A stretch of DNA of 20,531 bases from JACCVL01 sp038232655 (GTDB lineage Bacteria > Actinomycetota > Actinomycetes > Propionibacteriales > Nocardioidaceae). The notes beneath the pieces were generated by a model. The model was not told the DNA's origin and made no database searches. It saw only the letters and a list, made by a program, of their open reading frames with translations. Location: positions 1 through 20,531 of the forward strand of contig JBBSNM010000049.1 in assembly GCA_038232655.1 (NCBI GenBank), given 5' to 3'. The position numbers and the translations under genes were made by a program. The first letter of the stretch is position 1. Each line of letters starts with the position of its first letter. Positions 1 through 9,090 of this stretch are shown in pieces.

Positions 1-491
1 ATCACCCCGGCCTGGTCGGTGTCGATGCTGCCGGCGCACAACGCCGCCCCGGTGGCCGGGGCGTGGGTGGCCAGTTGGCACGCCGTGCGCCACATCGTCT
101 TGGCGCGGGCCGGGTGTGCCCGCAGCTGACCCGACAACCACGCCGTGCCGCCGGTCGCGGCCGAACTCTCCGGCAGCTCCCGGCGGGCGCACTCCGCCAC
201 CACCCGGGCCCGCAACCCCGCCGCCCGAGCCGCCACCCGGTTCGCCGCCCGCAACACCTCGCACAACTCGGCATCGCCGGCCGACCACAGCGCCACCCCG
301 GCGCCGGCGCCCAGCTCGCCGGGGGCGCCGACCACACTGCGGGCGCCGCCGTCGCTGCCGGGGTCGACCCCGTCTCCGACCGCGTCGCCGATATCGGACG
401 CCGTCCCGACCAACTCGTCCAACACCGCATCCAACCGCGCGCACCCCGCCAGCGCGGGATGCGCGATCGCGGTGTCGACAGGGCTGCTCAT
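1..491 (-). CDS. DUF222/13E12-type HNH endonuclease family protein (5' part)
   Basis: Open from an ATG at 491-489 to the left edge of the window, giving 163 codons with no stop, so the 3' end is missing. The N terminus reads MSSPVDTAIAHPALAG. The middle part (LWSAGDAELCEVLRAANRVA, then TAWLSGQLRAHPARAKTM) matches the N-terminal alpha-helical DUF222 region of the actinobacterial 13E12 repeat family. Full members are about 400-500 residues and carry an HNH nuclease motif near the C terminus, which would lie outside this window, so nuclease activity cannot be judged. The family is multicopy in many actinobacteria and its biological role is unclear. The start is supported by a -10-like TAGGTT six bases upstream. 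Family assignment is from recognition of the sequence pattern; the reading frame itself is clear. Confidence 0.75.
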   Translation of the reverse strand, partial: MSSPVDTAIAHPALAGCARLDAVLDELVGTASDIGDAVGDGVDPGSDGGARSVVGAPGELGAGAGVALWSAGDAELCEVLRAANRVAARAAGLRARVVAECARRELPESSAATGGTAWLSGQLRAHPARAKTMWRTACQLATHAPATGAALCAGSIDTDQAGV

Positions 492-497
492 ACCCTG

Positions 498-503
498 AAC
501 CTA
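498..503 (-). promoter_or_regulatory. candidate leaderless -10 element of the DUF222 gene
   Basis: Reads TAGGTT on the minus strand, fits TAnnnT, and lies exactly six bases before the ATG at 491. This spacing places the transcription start at or next to the start codon. No convincing -35 was found. Confidence 0.45.
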
Positions 504-542
504 GAGGCGACCACCGACATTTCGGGCCCTCCGGGCAGGGCT

Positions 543-594
543 GTGCACCTCAACTTCCAGGAGTTTTCCGGCGCTCTTGAGACGGTGCACCTCA
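543..594 (-). repeat. pair of 10-bp direct repeats upstream of the DUF222 gene
   Basis: The word TGAGGTGCAC (minus strand) occurs at 585-594 and again at 543-552, 42 bases apart, which is four turns of B-DNA. Each copy contains the palindrome GTGCAC. The nearer copy lies about 50 bases upstream of the DUF222 start, a reasonable place for a regulator-binding site. The function is inferred from position and spacing only. Confidence 0.35.
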
Positions 595-685
595 CGAAGC
601 AGCCACATACCTGGCCGGACATCCAGCGTTCCTGCGGTCGGGTGGATGGAGCTGCGTCAGGTCACTCCAGGCACCGTGGCGCCCC

Positions 686-2395
686 TCACCCCCTGGATCC
701 CGCCCACGGGTAGTCGACCTCCCGGAACCGCGCCAGCCCGTCGCGCAGCAGCCGCCGAGCCGCCGGCAGGTCGCCGCGTTGACGGGCCAGCAGCCCCCGG
801 TCGTACAGCGCCCAGGCGACACCTCGTCGGTAACCGACGCTGGCATGCAGCTCGCCGGCCCGGCGGTAGTGGTCCGCGGCCTGCTCGAAACGGCCGGCGT
901 CCCGGCAGGCGTGGCCCAAGAACGCGCGCGCGATGGCCGCGCGCCGGTGGTCGGCGGTCTGCTCACTGGTCGCGAGCGCCCGGCCCAGCAGCCGCTCAGC
1001 TGCGGCGGCGTCGCCTCCGGCCCATGCGAGGATCCCGGCCGGGAGCAGAACACCGGCCAGTTCCCCGTCGGCCAGCACCGGCTCCGCGGCGGCCAGCGTC
1101 TGTTGGACCAGCGCCTTGCCCTCGCCGAGGAGCCCGCGGGTGTAGGTGTACCAGCCGAGCGCCCCGGCTAGCCGGACCGCGTCCGCGACCGCGCCGGTGG
1201 CCAGGGCGTGCTCGTGGGCCGCCCGCAGGTTCGGCGCCTGCTCGCCCATCCACGCCCACCAGAACTCCTCCTCTGGGCTCGTCTCGGCCTGCACGGCCAG
1301 GTCGGCGAAGTACGACGCGTGCCGTGACTTGGTCCGGCCGGCTTCGTGGTGCCGGTCCAGCTGCTCGGCGGCGTACTCGCGCAGGCTCGCCAACAGGGCA
1401 AACTCGGCGGTGTCCCCGCGGTCGGACCGGCGGATCAGGCTCTTGTCGACCAGCGAGGCGGTCAGCGCCAGCGTGTCCTCGCCCAGCTCGCTCACCCGTT
1501 CGGCAGCGGGCAGGGTCCACCCGCCGACGAACACCGACAGCCGGCGAAACAGCGTCCGCTCAGCCGGGCCGAGCAGATCGTGGCTCCACGCGATCGCCGT
1601 ACGCAACGTGCGGTGTCGCGCCGGCACGTCGCGGAAGTCTCCGGCGAGCATCGCCAGCCTGTGCTCAAGGCGGAAGGCCAGCTCGGCGGCCGGGAACACC
1701 CGCAGCCGGGCCGCAGCCAGCTCCAGCGCGAGCGGCAGGCCGTCGAGACGCACGCACAAGGCGACCATGGCGGCGGCGTTGTCGCGGGTCAGCGCGAAGT
1801 CCGGACGCACCGCCCGGGCGCGGTCGACCAGCAGCGCCATCGCCGGGGTGTCGGCCAGCTGGTCAAGGTCGGCGGTGTCGTCGGGGTGCGGCATCGCCAG
1901 CGGCGGCAGCGGGTACTCCCGCTCCGCGGCCAGGTGCAGGCGCTCCCGGCTGGTGGCGAGGACTCGCACCCGGGGGGCGGCGGCGAGCAGGCGTCCCAGG
2001 TCGGGAGCCATGGCCACCACGTGCTCGCAGTTGTCCAGCACCAAAAGGAGCTGCCGCCTGGCCAGTGCCGAGCCTAGGGGCGGGCCGGTGGGGCCGGTGG
2101 GGCCGGTGGGGCCGGTGGCGTCAGTAGGGGTGCCGGCGACGCCGAGGGCGCTGGCCACCGCGGCGAGCACCAGTGCCGGCTCGCGCACCGGAGCAAGGTC
2201 GACGAAGACCGCTCCGTCGGTCAGCTGGTCGGCAACCTCGCCCGCCACCGCCAGCGCCAGCCTCGTCTTCCCGACCCCGGGAGGGCCGGTGACGGTCAGC
2301 AGCCGGGTGTGGCCGGCGCTGACCGCCTCGCACAGCGACCGCGCCTCGGCGTCGCGGCCGATCAGTGGGCCGACGGGGGCAGGCAGCGTGTCCAC
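686..2395 (-). CDS. STAND/NB-ARC ATPase with TPR-like repeats (AfsR/COG3903-like), C-terminally truncated
   Basis: A 569-residue protein if started at GTG 2395. The order is a short N terminus (VDTLPAPVGPLIGRDAE), Walker A GPPGVGKT at about residues 37-44, Walker B LLLVLDNCEH around residue 121, an NB-ARC/winged-helix region with GLPLALELAAARL, then helical TPR-like repeats rich in Ala, Leu and Arg. This is the signal-transduction ATPase module of AfsR/LuxR-type regulators; no DNA-binding domain is visible. Relatives continue well past the motif FREVDYPWA with more TPR helices, whereas here the frame stops five residues later (GSRG then TGA), so the C terminus looks lost through a deletion or rearrangement near 686-700. 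The start is uncertain: GTG 2446 is also possible and neither has a good ribosome-binding site. It is divergent from mntA. Confidence 0.7.
   Translation of the reverse strand: MDTLPAPVGPLIGRDAEARSLCEAVSAGHTRLLTVTGPPGVGKTRLALAVAGEVADQLTDGAVFVDLAPVREPALVLAAVASALGVAGTPTDATGPTGPTGPTGPPLGSALARRQLLLVLDNCEHVVAMAPDLGRLLAAAPRVRVLATSRERLHLAAEREYPLPPLAMPHPDDTADLDQLADTPAMALLVDRARAVRPDFALTRDNAAAMVALCVRLDGLPLALELAAARLRVFPAAELAFRLEHRLAMLAGDFRDVPARHRTLRTAIAWSHDLLGPAERTLFRRLSVFVGGWTLPAAERVSELGEDTLALTASLVDKSLIRRSDRGDTAEFALLASLREYAAEQLDRHHEAGRTKSRHASYFADLAVQAETSPEEEFWWAWMGEQAPNLRAAHEHALATGAVADAVRLAGALGWYTYTRGLLGEGKALVQQTLAAAEPVLADGELAGVLLPAGILAWAGGDAAAAERLLGRALATSEQTADHRRAAIARAFLGHACRDAGRFEQAADHYRRAGELHASVGYRRGVAWALYDRGLLARQRGDLPAARRLLRDGLARFREVDYPWAGSRG
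2082..2117. repeat. four perfect tandem copies of a 9-bp unit inside the ATPase gene
   Basis: The unit GGGCCGGTG is repeated four times without mismatch. On the coding (minus) strand it gives a Gly-Pro-Thr tripeptide run between the first helix after Walker A and the Walker B strand. Because the unit is a multiple of three, changes in copy number would keep the frame. It is probably a slippage-prone, length-variable loop. Confidence 0.85.
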
Positions 2396-2544
2396 GCGAG
2401 CGATGGGGCCGCCATCAGAGTCCGTTTGCGCGCTCCTTCCATGCACGGGCGACGGTACGGCCGTGCCGTCTGTTCGCGCCACCGTGCGCCGCAAGCGGCT
2501 GCGGCGGCGACGCGCGGCAGCAACCGCGGGCCCCGCCACGGTGC

Positions 2545-2550
2545 CACACT
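2545..2550 (+). promoter_or_regulatory. candidate leaderless -10 element of mntA
   Basis: CACACT followed by six bases (gttcgc) and then the GTG start at 2557. There is no Shine-Dalgarno sequence between them, so a leaderless transcript is the simplest reading. Confidence 0.4.
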
Positions 2551-2556
2551 GTTCGC

Positions 2557-2937
2557 GTGAGCGAGCCGTCCGCACCGATCGACGCCGCCGTCGAGGCACT
2601 GCGTCGTGCGGGGGCGCGGTTCGCGTACCTGCACGGCAGCCGGGCGACGGGCACGGGCCGGCACGACTCCGACACCGACGTCGCTGCCAGGTTCGGCCCG
2701 CAGGCACCGCAGTCGTACGAGGTGGACGTGCCGCCCGGCGTGGACCTGCTGGTGCTCGACCAGGCCCCGCTCGAGCTGGCGGGGCGGGTGGCGCACCGTG
2801 GCCGGCTGCTGTTCTCCGACGACGAGGTGGCCCGGGTGCGGTGGGAGGCCACGACCCGCAAGATCTACTTCGACAAGCTGCCGCGCATCACCCGTGCGCA
2901 CCGCGAGTTCAGCCAGGCCGTGCGTCGTGGTCGATGA
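2557..2937 (+). CDS. mntA: MntA-type minimal nucleotidyltransferase, antitoxin of the type VII HepT/MntA system
   Basis: 126 residues starting at GTG 2557 (VSEPSAPIDAAVEALRRAG). The nucleotidyltransferase signature GSX10DXD is complete: G27-S28 (LHGSRATG) and D39/D41 (SDTDV). A third acidic residue is likely D63 in GVDLLVLD. Length and C terminus match MntA proteins. In characterised systems MntA transfers AMP to a tyrosine in the RX4HXY motif of the HEPN ribonuclease toxin HepT and so silences it. A longer upstream reading is possible in the same frame but lacks family similarity and would run into the divergent ATPase gene. The following hepT gene would have overlapped by ATGA at 2934-2937, but it is broken, so this antitoxin is probably an orphan. 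Confidence 0.85.
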   Translation: MSEPSAPIDAAVEALRRAGARFAYLHGSRATGTGRHDSDTDVAARFGPQAPQSYEVDVPPGVDLLVLDQAPLELAGRVAHRGRLLFSDDEVARVRWEATTRKIYFDKLPRITRAHREFSQAVRRGR

Positions 2938-3243
2938 GGTCCGCGGGTCAAGTACGCCTTCGTCACCGCCATCGAAGCCATCATCGACAGCGCTCAGCAC
3001 ATCTGCGCCACGCAGGGCTGGGGACCCCCTGCGGACAACGCCGGAGCCGTGCGCCTCCTCGGCAGGCACTACGCACTGACGGCGGCAACGGCGGAGTCGA
3101 TGCGGCTCGCCGACGGGTTCCGCAACGTGCTCGCCCACGAGTACGTCGAGGTTGACGACTCGGTGGTACTGGCCCGATTGCACGACCTCAGCAGCCTCGA
3201 CGAGTTCGTCCGCGAGATCGCTGAGTACGTCGAGCAGGCCTGA
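2934..3243 (+). pseudogene. hepT: HepT-type HEPN toxin, 5'-truncated
   Basis: From about 2947 the frame reads VKYAFVTAIEAIIDSAQH, then GWGPPADN and RNVLAHEY, ending ...IAEYVEQA at TGA 3241-3243. This is the body of a HepT (formerly DUF86) HEPN ribonuclease with the RX4HXY motif intact (3121-3144). Full proteins are about 135-145 residues with roughly 30 residues before the KYAFV-like segment. Here only about 10 bases separate that segment from the end of mntA. The ATG at 2934, overlapping the mntA stop as ATGA, is in a different frame from the HepT body, and the body shares mntA's frame directly after its TGA. A deletion of roughly 80-100 bases removed the first helix. Only an internal start (GTG 3049, giving 64 residues) could express the rest. 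Confidence 0.8.
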
Positions 3244-3276
3244 TCCGGGACCCGCCGAACCCGACGGAGGCCGCCC

Positions 3277-3292
3277 GCAGGCCGGCGCCTGC
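3277..3292 (+). terminator. short hairpin after the hepT remnant
   Basis: GCAGGC, four-base loop CGGC, GCCTGC. It lies 34 bases after the hepT stop and just before the next gene. There is no T-tract, and with only six pairs it is a weak candidate. Confidence 0.3.
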
Positions 3293-3315
3293 CTGTGCCG
3301 GTGACCACCCCCTGC

Positions 3316-3321
3316 CATAGT
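3316..3321 (+). promoter_or_regulatory. candidate leaderless -10 element of the PLP enzyme gene
   Basis: CATAGT followed by seven bases and GTG at 3329. It sits inside the small inverted repeat CCCTGC-CATAGT-GCAGGG (3310-3327), whose symmetry around the -10 could also serve as an operator. Confidence 0.4.
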
Positions 3322-3328
3322 GCAGGGC

Positions 3329-4747
<1,419 letters not shown>

Positions 4748-4784
4748 CGTCCTGGGTGGGGCCTGGCGCTGCCCGGCGGACTGC

Positions 4785-4790
4785 TTGACT
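4785..4790 (+). promoter_or_regulatory. candidate leaderless -10 element of the helicase-associated gene
   Basis: TTGACT, six bases (ggatcg), then GTG at 4797. The match to TAnnnT is imperfect, but the spacing equals that of the other genes in the window. Confidence 0.3.
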
Positions 4791-4796
4791 GGATCG

Positions 4797-7190
4797 GTGA
4801 CGTCGTTGCAGTCCTGGCTTTCCGCGCTCGACGCCGACGACCTGGCCGTCACCCTCCAGCACCGGCCGGACGCGCTGCGCTGTGTCGAGCCGCGGGGGCC
4901 GGCCGAGCTGGCCCAGCGGTTGGCCGGCGGATTCTCGGTCGCGGACGCTCTCCAGCAGGCACATGCCCCGGTGTTCGAGCTGCTCGAGGCCCTGCTCGTG
5001 CTGGGCGTTCCGCGCCGCGACGCCCTGGTCGACCTGCTCGACGACCAGCACACCGGCGACCCAGCCGAGCACGACCAGCGGGTCGACCGGGTGCTCGGCT
5101 GGCTGCGTGAGCGGGCGATCGTGTGGCCCGGCACCGCAGACACGCTGGCCTACCCTCCGGTGCTGCACGAGCTGATCCCGAACCCCCTGGGGCTCGGGAC
5201 GCTGGCTCGGAGGCTGCTGGGTGGCGTCTCCGCTCCGGCCCTGAACGCGATCCTGGTCAAGTTGGGCCTGCCCCGGCAGAAGACCAAGCAGGCCACGGTG
5301 GATGCGGTGGTGGCGGGGCTCGCGGACGGCCATCGGGTACGGGCGCTCGTCGCCGCCGCACCAGGCGCCGTCGCCGATGAGCTCACCCAGATGGCGCTCG
5401 GTGCGCCGGCAGAAGGCACCGCCACCGGCCGAGACACCACCGACCGAGAGGCCCGGCAGGCGGCGTGGGAGCGGCGCCGGCGCGCCACCCAGTGGGCTGG
5501 CGAACGCGGACTGCTGCAACAGATCTACTGGGGCAGCCAGGCTGAGCTGCCGGCGGAGGTGGCACGTGCGCTGCGCGGGCCGGACTACCGGGCGCCGTTC
5601 CACCCGGTGGCGCCGACGCCACGCCCGCACGCGGTCGACCCGACGGCCGTGGCGCGCGAGTCGGCCGGTGCGGTGTCCGCCTTCGCCGACCGGTATGTCG
5701 CGGCGCTCGACCTGCTCGCGCGTACGCCGGTGAAGGGACTGAAGACCGGCGGGGTCGGCGCCCGGGAGCTGACCCGGCTCGCCAAGCAGACCGGGGCCAC
5801 CGAGCCGCAGCTGCGGCTGGTGCTTGAGCTGACCTACGAGGTGGGGATCCTGGGGCTCGGCGCTCAGGTCGGGGTGTCCGACGGGTTCGCCGACTGGCGG
5901 TCCGGCGAGCCGGCGACCCGGTTCGTCGAGCTGTTGTGGAGCTGGTGGCAGATGGCGGGGACGCCCACCCAGTCCCGCAACGACGACGACAAGCCGAGGC
6001 CCGTCGGGCAGCGGCCCGAACCTTGCCCGTCCTGCCTGACCGCACGACACGGCCTGATCGGCGCTGCCGCCGAGCTGCCTCCCGACACGGCAGCCGACAC
6101 CGCAGACCTCGTTCGGGCGATGCGGTGGGCCCGACCGTTGGCGCACCTGGTCACCGCGGATGGAGAGCCCGCCGCCGTCGTCGAGGCCGAGCAGCTGGGC
6201 GTGCTCGCGCACGGCTGCCTGACCGAGCTGGGCCGCGCCCTGGCCGCCGGCGACGTCGACGCGGTCGGTCGGCTGGCGGCCGACGCGCTGCCCGCGGCGA
6301 CCGACCGGGCCACCTTCGGCAGCGACCTCACCGTCCTCGTCGCCGGACAACCCTCGGCCCGCGTCAGCGCCACCCTCGACGCCGCGGCCGACCGGGAGAG
6401 CCGCGGCCCGGCGACGATGTGGCGGTTCACCCCCGCCAGCGTGCGCCGGGCGCTGGACGAGGGTGCACAGCCCGACGGCCTGCTGGCCGATCTGCAGGCG
6501 GTGGCGACCGCCGGGCTGCCGCAACCGCTGCGTTACCTCGTGCACGACGTCGCCCGGCGGCACGGCTCGGTGCGGGTGCGCGAGGCGCAGACCGTGCTGC
6601 TCGCCGACGACGAGGCGCTCGGCGCGCAGCTGGCGGCAGACCGTTCCCTGCGCTCGCTGGGCCTGCGGCTCGTCGCGCCGACCGTGCTGCTCGCCGGCCG
6701 CGACGCCATCGCCACGACGGCGGCACTGCGCAAGACCGGCTACCTGCCCGTGCGCGAGGACGACGCAGGCGTACGGGTGGTCGAAGGGGCCCAGCAACCG
6801 GCACCGACTTCGACCGCACGCGGACCCGGCGGGTCACGGCCACGACCGGTGCAGCCGGCGGCGGAGCCGGTCGACCCCGCCGCTGCCGCCGCCCGCATCC
6901 TCGCGGGTGACACCGAGGACGACGTGATCGGCTCGCAGAGCGAGGCGCTGATCGCCGGACACGCTCCCCGGCTCGGCATTCCCGACGTCCGCCTGCTGGC
7001 GCACGCCGTCGACACCGACGGCGCCGTCACGATCGACTACGTTGCGGCCACCGGTGGCCGCACCCGGCGCACGGTCAGCGACATCGAGCTCTGCGGCGTG
7101 CAGATCATGGCCTGGTGCCACCTGCGCACCGACGAGCGGCAGTTCGCGCTGGACCGGATCCAGTCGGTGTCCCCGGCGACGCTGTCTTGA
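4797..7190 (+). CDS. helicase-associated (XPB/Ssl2-like N-terminal) and WYL domain protein, Rv0862c-like
   Basis: 797 residues from GTG 4797 (VTSLQSWLSALDADDLA); a TTG at 4785 is a less likely start. The N-terminal half is helical and rich in Leu, Ala and Arg, with the typical opening in which the protein lists 'LAVTLQHRPDAL'. Residues about 505-640 (SDLTVLVAGQPSARV to LRKTGYLPVRED) fit the helicase C-terminal-like domain (Helic_C_3, PF13625), but no Walker or DEAD-box motifs are present, so it is not itself a helicase. The C-terminal 75 residues (AVTIDYVAATGGRTRRTV to RQFALDRIQSV) form a WYL domain, a ligand- or nucleic-acid-binding module. In mycobacteria the relative Rv0862c lies next to the XPB helicase gene; no such gene is in this window. 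Its role is unproven, possibly DNA repair. Confidence 0.82.
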   Translation: MTSLQSWLSALDADDLAVTLQHRPDALRCVEPRGPAELAQRLAGGFSVADALQQAHAPVFELLEALLVLGVPRRDALVDLLDDQHTGDPAEHDQRVDRVLGWLRERAIVWPGTADTLAYPPVLHELIPNPLGLGTLARRLLGGVSAPALNAILVKLGLPRQKTKQATVDAVVAGLADGHRVRALVAAAPGAVADELTQMALGAPAEGTATGRDTTDREARQAAWERRRRATQWAGERGLLQQIYWGSQAELPAEVARALRGPDYRAPFHPVAPTPRPHAVDPTAVARESAGAVSAFADRYVAALDLLARTPVKGLKTGGVGARELTRLAKQTGATEPQLRLVLELTYEVGILGLGAQVGVSDGFADWRSGEPATRFVELLWSWWQMAGTPTQSRNDDDKPRPVGQRPEPCPSCLTARHGLIGAAAELPPDTAADTADLVRAMRWARPLAHLVTADGEPAAVVEAEQLGVLAHGCLTELGRALAAGDVDAVGRLAADALPAATDRATFGSDLTVLVAGQPSARVSATLDAAADRESRGPATMWRFTPASVRRALDEGAQPDGLLADLQAVATAGLPQPLRYLVHDVARRHGSVRVREAQTVLLADDEALGAQLAADRSLRSLGLRLVAPTVLLAGRDAIATTAALRKTGYLPVREDDAGVRVVEGAQQPAPTSTARGPGGSRPRPVQPAAEPVDPAAAAARILAGDTEDDVIGSQSEALIAGHAPRLGIPDVRLLAHAVDTDGAVTIDYVAATGGRTRRTVSDIELCGVQIMAWCHLRTDERQFALDRIQSVSPATLS

Positions 7191-7199
7191 GGGCGCACG

Positions 7200-8978
7200 T
7201 CAGCTCGGCGTCAGGAGGTACCGGTCCCGCTGGGCGATGATCGCCGCCCGGCGCTCCGACACCAGGTAGCGCGGCGAGCCGAGGTCCATCCCGCCGTACT
7301 GGTGCGGGTTGATCCCCGCTGCCTTGAGAAGCGTCGACGCCCGCTGACCGGGGCTGCCGCTGACACCGAAGTGCGCCGTCAGCTCCTGCACCTCCAACCC
7401 GGCGTCCCAGCCGAGCAGGCGGTTGGCCTTGCCGATGATCCAGCAGACCGCGGCCGCGGCGGTGTGGGCGGCCGCGGCACGTCGGAACACCGCCGGGTCA
7501 CCCGCCCCGACGTCGGCGAGCAGACGACGGCAGGCCGTGCGGCACTCGGTGTCCAGCAGCTCCGCGCAGCAGCCGTCGACCAGCACCAGCACCTCGTCGA
7601 CCCGGTCGTGGATGTCGTCGGGCAGCCGCGTCCAGTCGAACGGCTCGTCCGGCAGCGGGTCGTCGTCGAGGGTGTCCAACGCCTGCGGACCACCGACCGC
7701 GCGGCGCAGCGAGTCGAGCATGATCTCCTCGTACGACGGCAGGTCGTCCCCAACGGGGTCGAGCTCGTCGTCGAGCAGCCCGGCGGCGGCCAGCAGTGCC
7801 TGCGGGCCCTGCGGCCGCGGCGAGCGGATCGCCTGCTGGTAGTCCGGCTCGTGCTGGTCGATGGCGGCCAGCGTGTCCCGGGTCAGGTCGGCGGAGATCC
7901 CGGCCCGGTCGTGTGCCCAGGCGACGTAGGCGCGCAGCAGGTCCGGTGCGGCCGACAGGTACTCCGCGTCGGCGACCAGCTTGCGCGGGATCCAGTCGAG
8001 CAGCAGCAGCTCCACCGACACCGAGCTCCACCGCAGCGGGTCGCCGTTGGCGAAGTCGGTGCCGAACCACACCAGCATCTCCAGCAGCCAACGCGGGTCG
8101 GGGGCGTCCAACTCGTCCGCGTACGGCGAGGCGAGAAAGTCGGCGGCCAGCCGCTCGCGGTCGGCGTCGGTCCACTCGGTGCGCTGCCAGCCGGTGCCTC
8201 CGGCCGGCATGATGCCCGCCAGCCACTCCACCAGCGGGCGGCACAGCGGCCACGTGTCGGACTCCAGCGGCGGCCACATGCGCACGCCGACCTCGACCGC
8301 CTCGTCGATCTTGGCGCGGGCCTCGGCCAGGTCGATGTCGGTCAGGCTGGTGTCGGGGTCGTCCGCCGCATCAACGCGACGAGCTCACCCACCGGCTGAT
8401 CCACGACGAACGCGTCCTTGACGACCGTGCCCAGGTTGTGGTCGACGTAGACCAGCGCGGTCAGCTCCTCGCCGCCCGGCAGCCTGGCCCCCACCATGAT
8501 GTCGTCGCCGTCGCCGAGCACGTGGGTCATCTCCACGGCGCGGTAGACCTCGGTGCTCTCTAGCCCGCCCACCCACGACGGCATGGGGTGCTGCCGGCGG
8601 GCCACCTCGCGCCGGATCCGCACCGCGGTCAGGTCGTCGGCCGCCAGCACGGCGAGCACCCGCAGCGCCGCGGTCGTCGCCGGCAGGTCCACCTCGAGGA
8701 AGGACTCGATGATCTCCTGGACGCTGGTGACGGGCTCGTCGCCTGGCTCGAAGGGGTTCGCCCGGCGCGGGTCGAGCGCGGCGACGATGCCGCCCACCCC
8801 CTGCAACAGCGCCAGCGGGTGCGGCTCGGCGAGCGCCTGGTCGAGCTGCGCCATCAGGTCGAGCTCACCGGGCTCCTGGGCCGCCGCCTCGTACGGCTGC
8901 TGCGGGCGGGGTCGCCGGGCGTGCACGCGCTTGCGCTGCTGGCGCCTGCGCGACTTCTCCGACCCGCTTCTGACTCAT
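7200..8978 (-). pseudogene. conserved actinobacterial hypothetical protein, interrupted by two frameshifts
   Basis: The gene reads from ATG 8978 to TGA 7202-7200, 593 codons, but the middle part is in another frame. The opening MSQKR switches frame within a GGG run (8963-8965): removing one G gives MSQKRSEKSRRRQQRKR and joins smoothly to the open stretch that ends at TGA 8344-8342. Near 8355-8372 one base seems missing: adding it links ...VGELVALM to ADDPDTSLTDIDLAEARAKI and the long C-terminal part beginning RMWPPLESDTWPLCRPLVEW. Both parts are conserved-looking: HPMPSWV and MTHVLGDGDDIMVGA with VYVDHNLGTVVKDAFVV in the first, WIPRKLVADAEYL and SERRAAIIAQRDRYLL in the second. The two shifts compensate, so start and end share one frame. 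No function is known to me. Sequencing error is an alternative to true decay. Confidence 0.75.
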
Positions 8979-8986
8979 CGCTCCGC

Positions 8987-8992
8987 ACGCTA
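8987..8992 (-). promoter_or_regulatory. candidate -10 element of the frameshifted hypothetical gene
   Basis: TAGCGT on the minus strand, eight bases before ATG 8978. It supports ATG 8978 as the original start even though the frame breaks soon after. Confidence 0.4.
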
Positions 8993-9090
8993 CCGAGCGG
9001 CGCGACGCCCGGCGCACACGGGGCTGTGGACAACCCCTCGACCAGCCACAACCGCTGGCAGGCTGGTCGACATGGCCCGAGGCAGGCACC

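Larger units (their letters stand above)
492..685. other. intergenic region between DUF222 gene and truncated ATPase gene
   Basis: About 195 bases without a convincing gene. It holds the promoter side of the leftward DUF222 gene, including the two direct repeats listed separately, and the sequence just beyond the premature end of the leftward ATPase gene. No recognisable continuation of the ATPase was found in the other leftward frames, and no terminator hairpin stands out. Confidence 0.5.

Noticed and set aside
577..3155. Long rightward open frames across the leftward ATPase gene
   Set aside because: They are antisense shadows of a GC-rich gene; the products are rich in Arg, Pro and Ser with no domain, while the leftward frame has Walker A and B motifs.
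8355..8372. Programmed ribosomal frameshift in the hypothetical gene
   Set aside because: No slippery heptamer, no downstream stem-loop or internal Shine-Dalgarno was seen, and a second shift would be needed at the 5' end.
8342..8926. A separate 194-residue protein starting at GTG 8926
   Set aside because: Its end joins the next gene after a one-base correction and its start joins MSQKR at ATG 8978 after another, so it is the middle of one broken gene.
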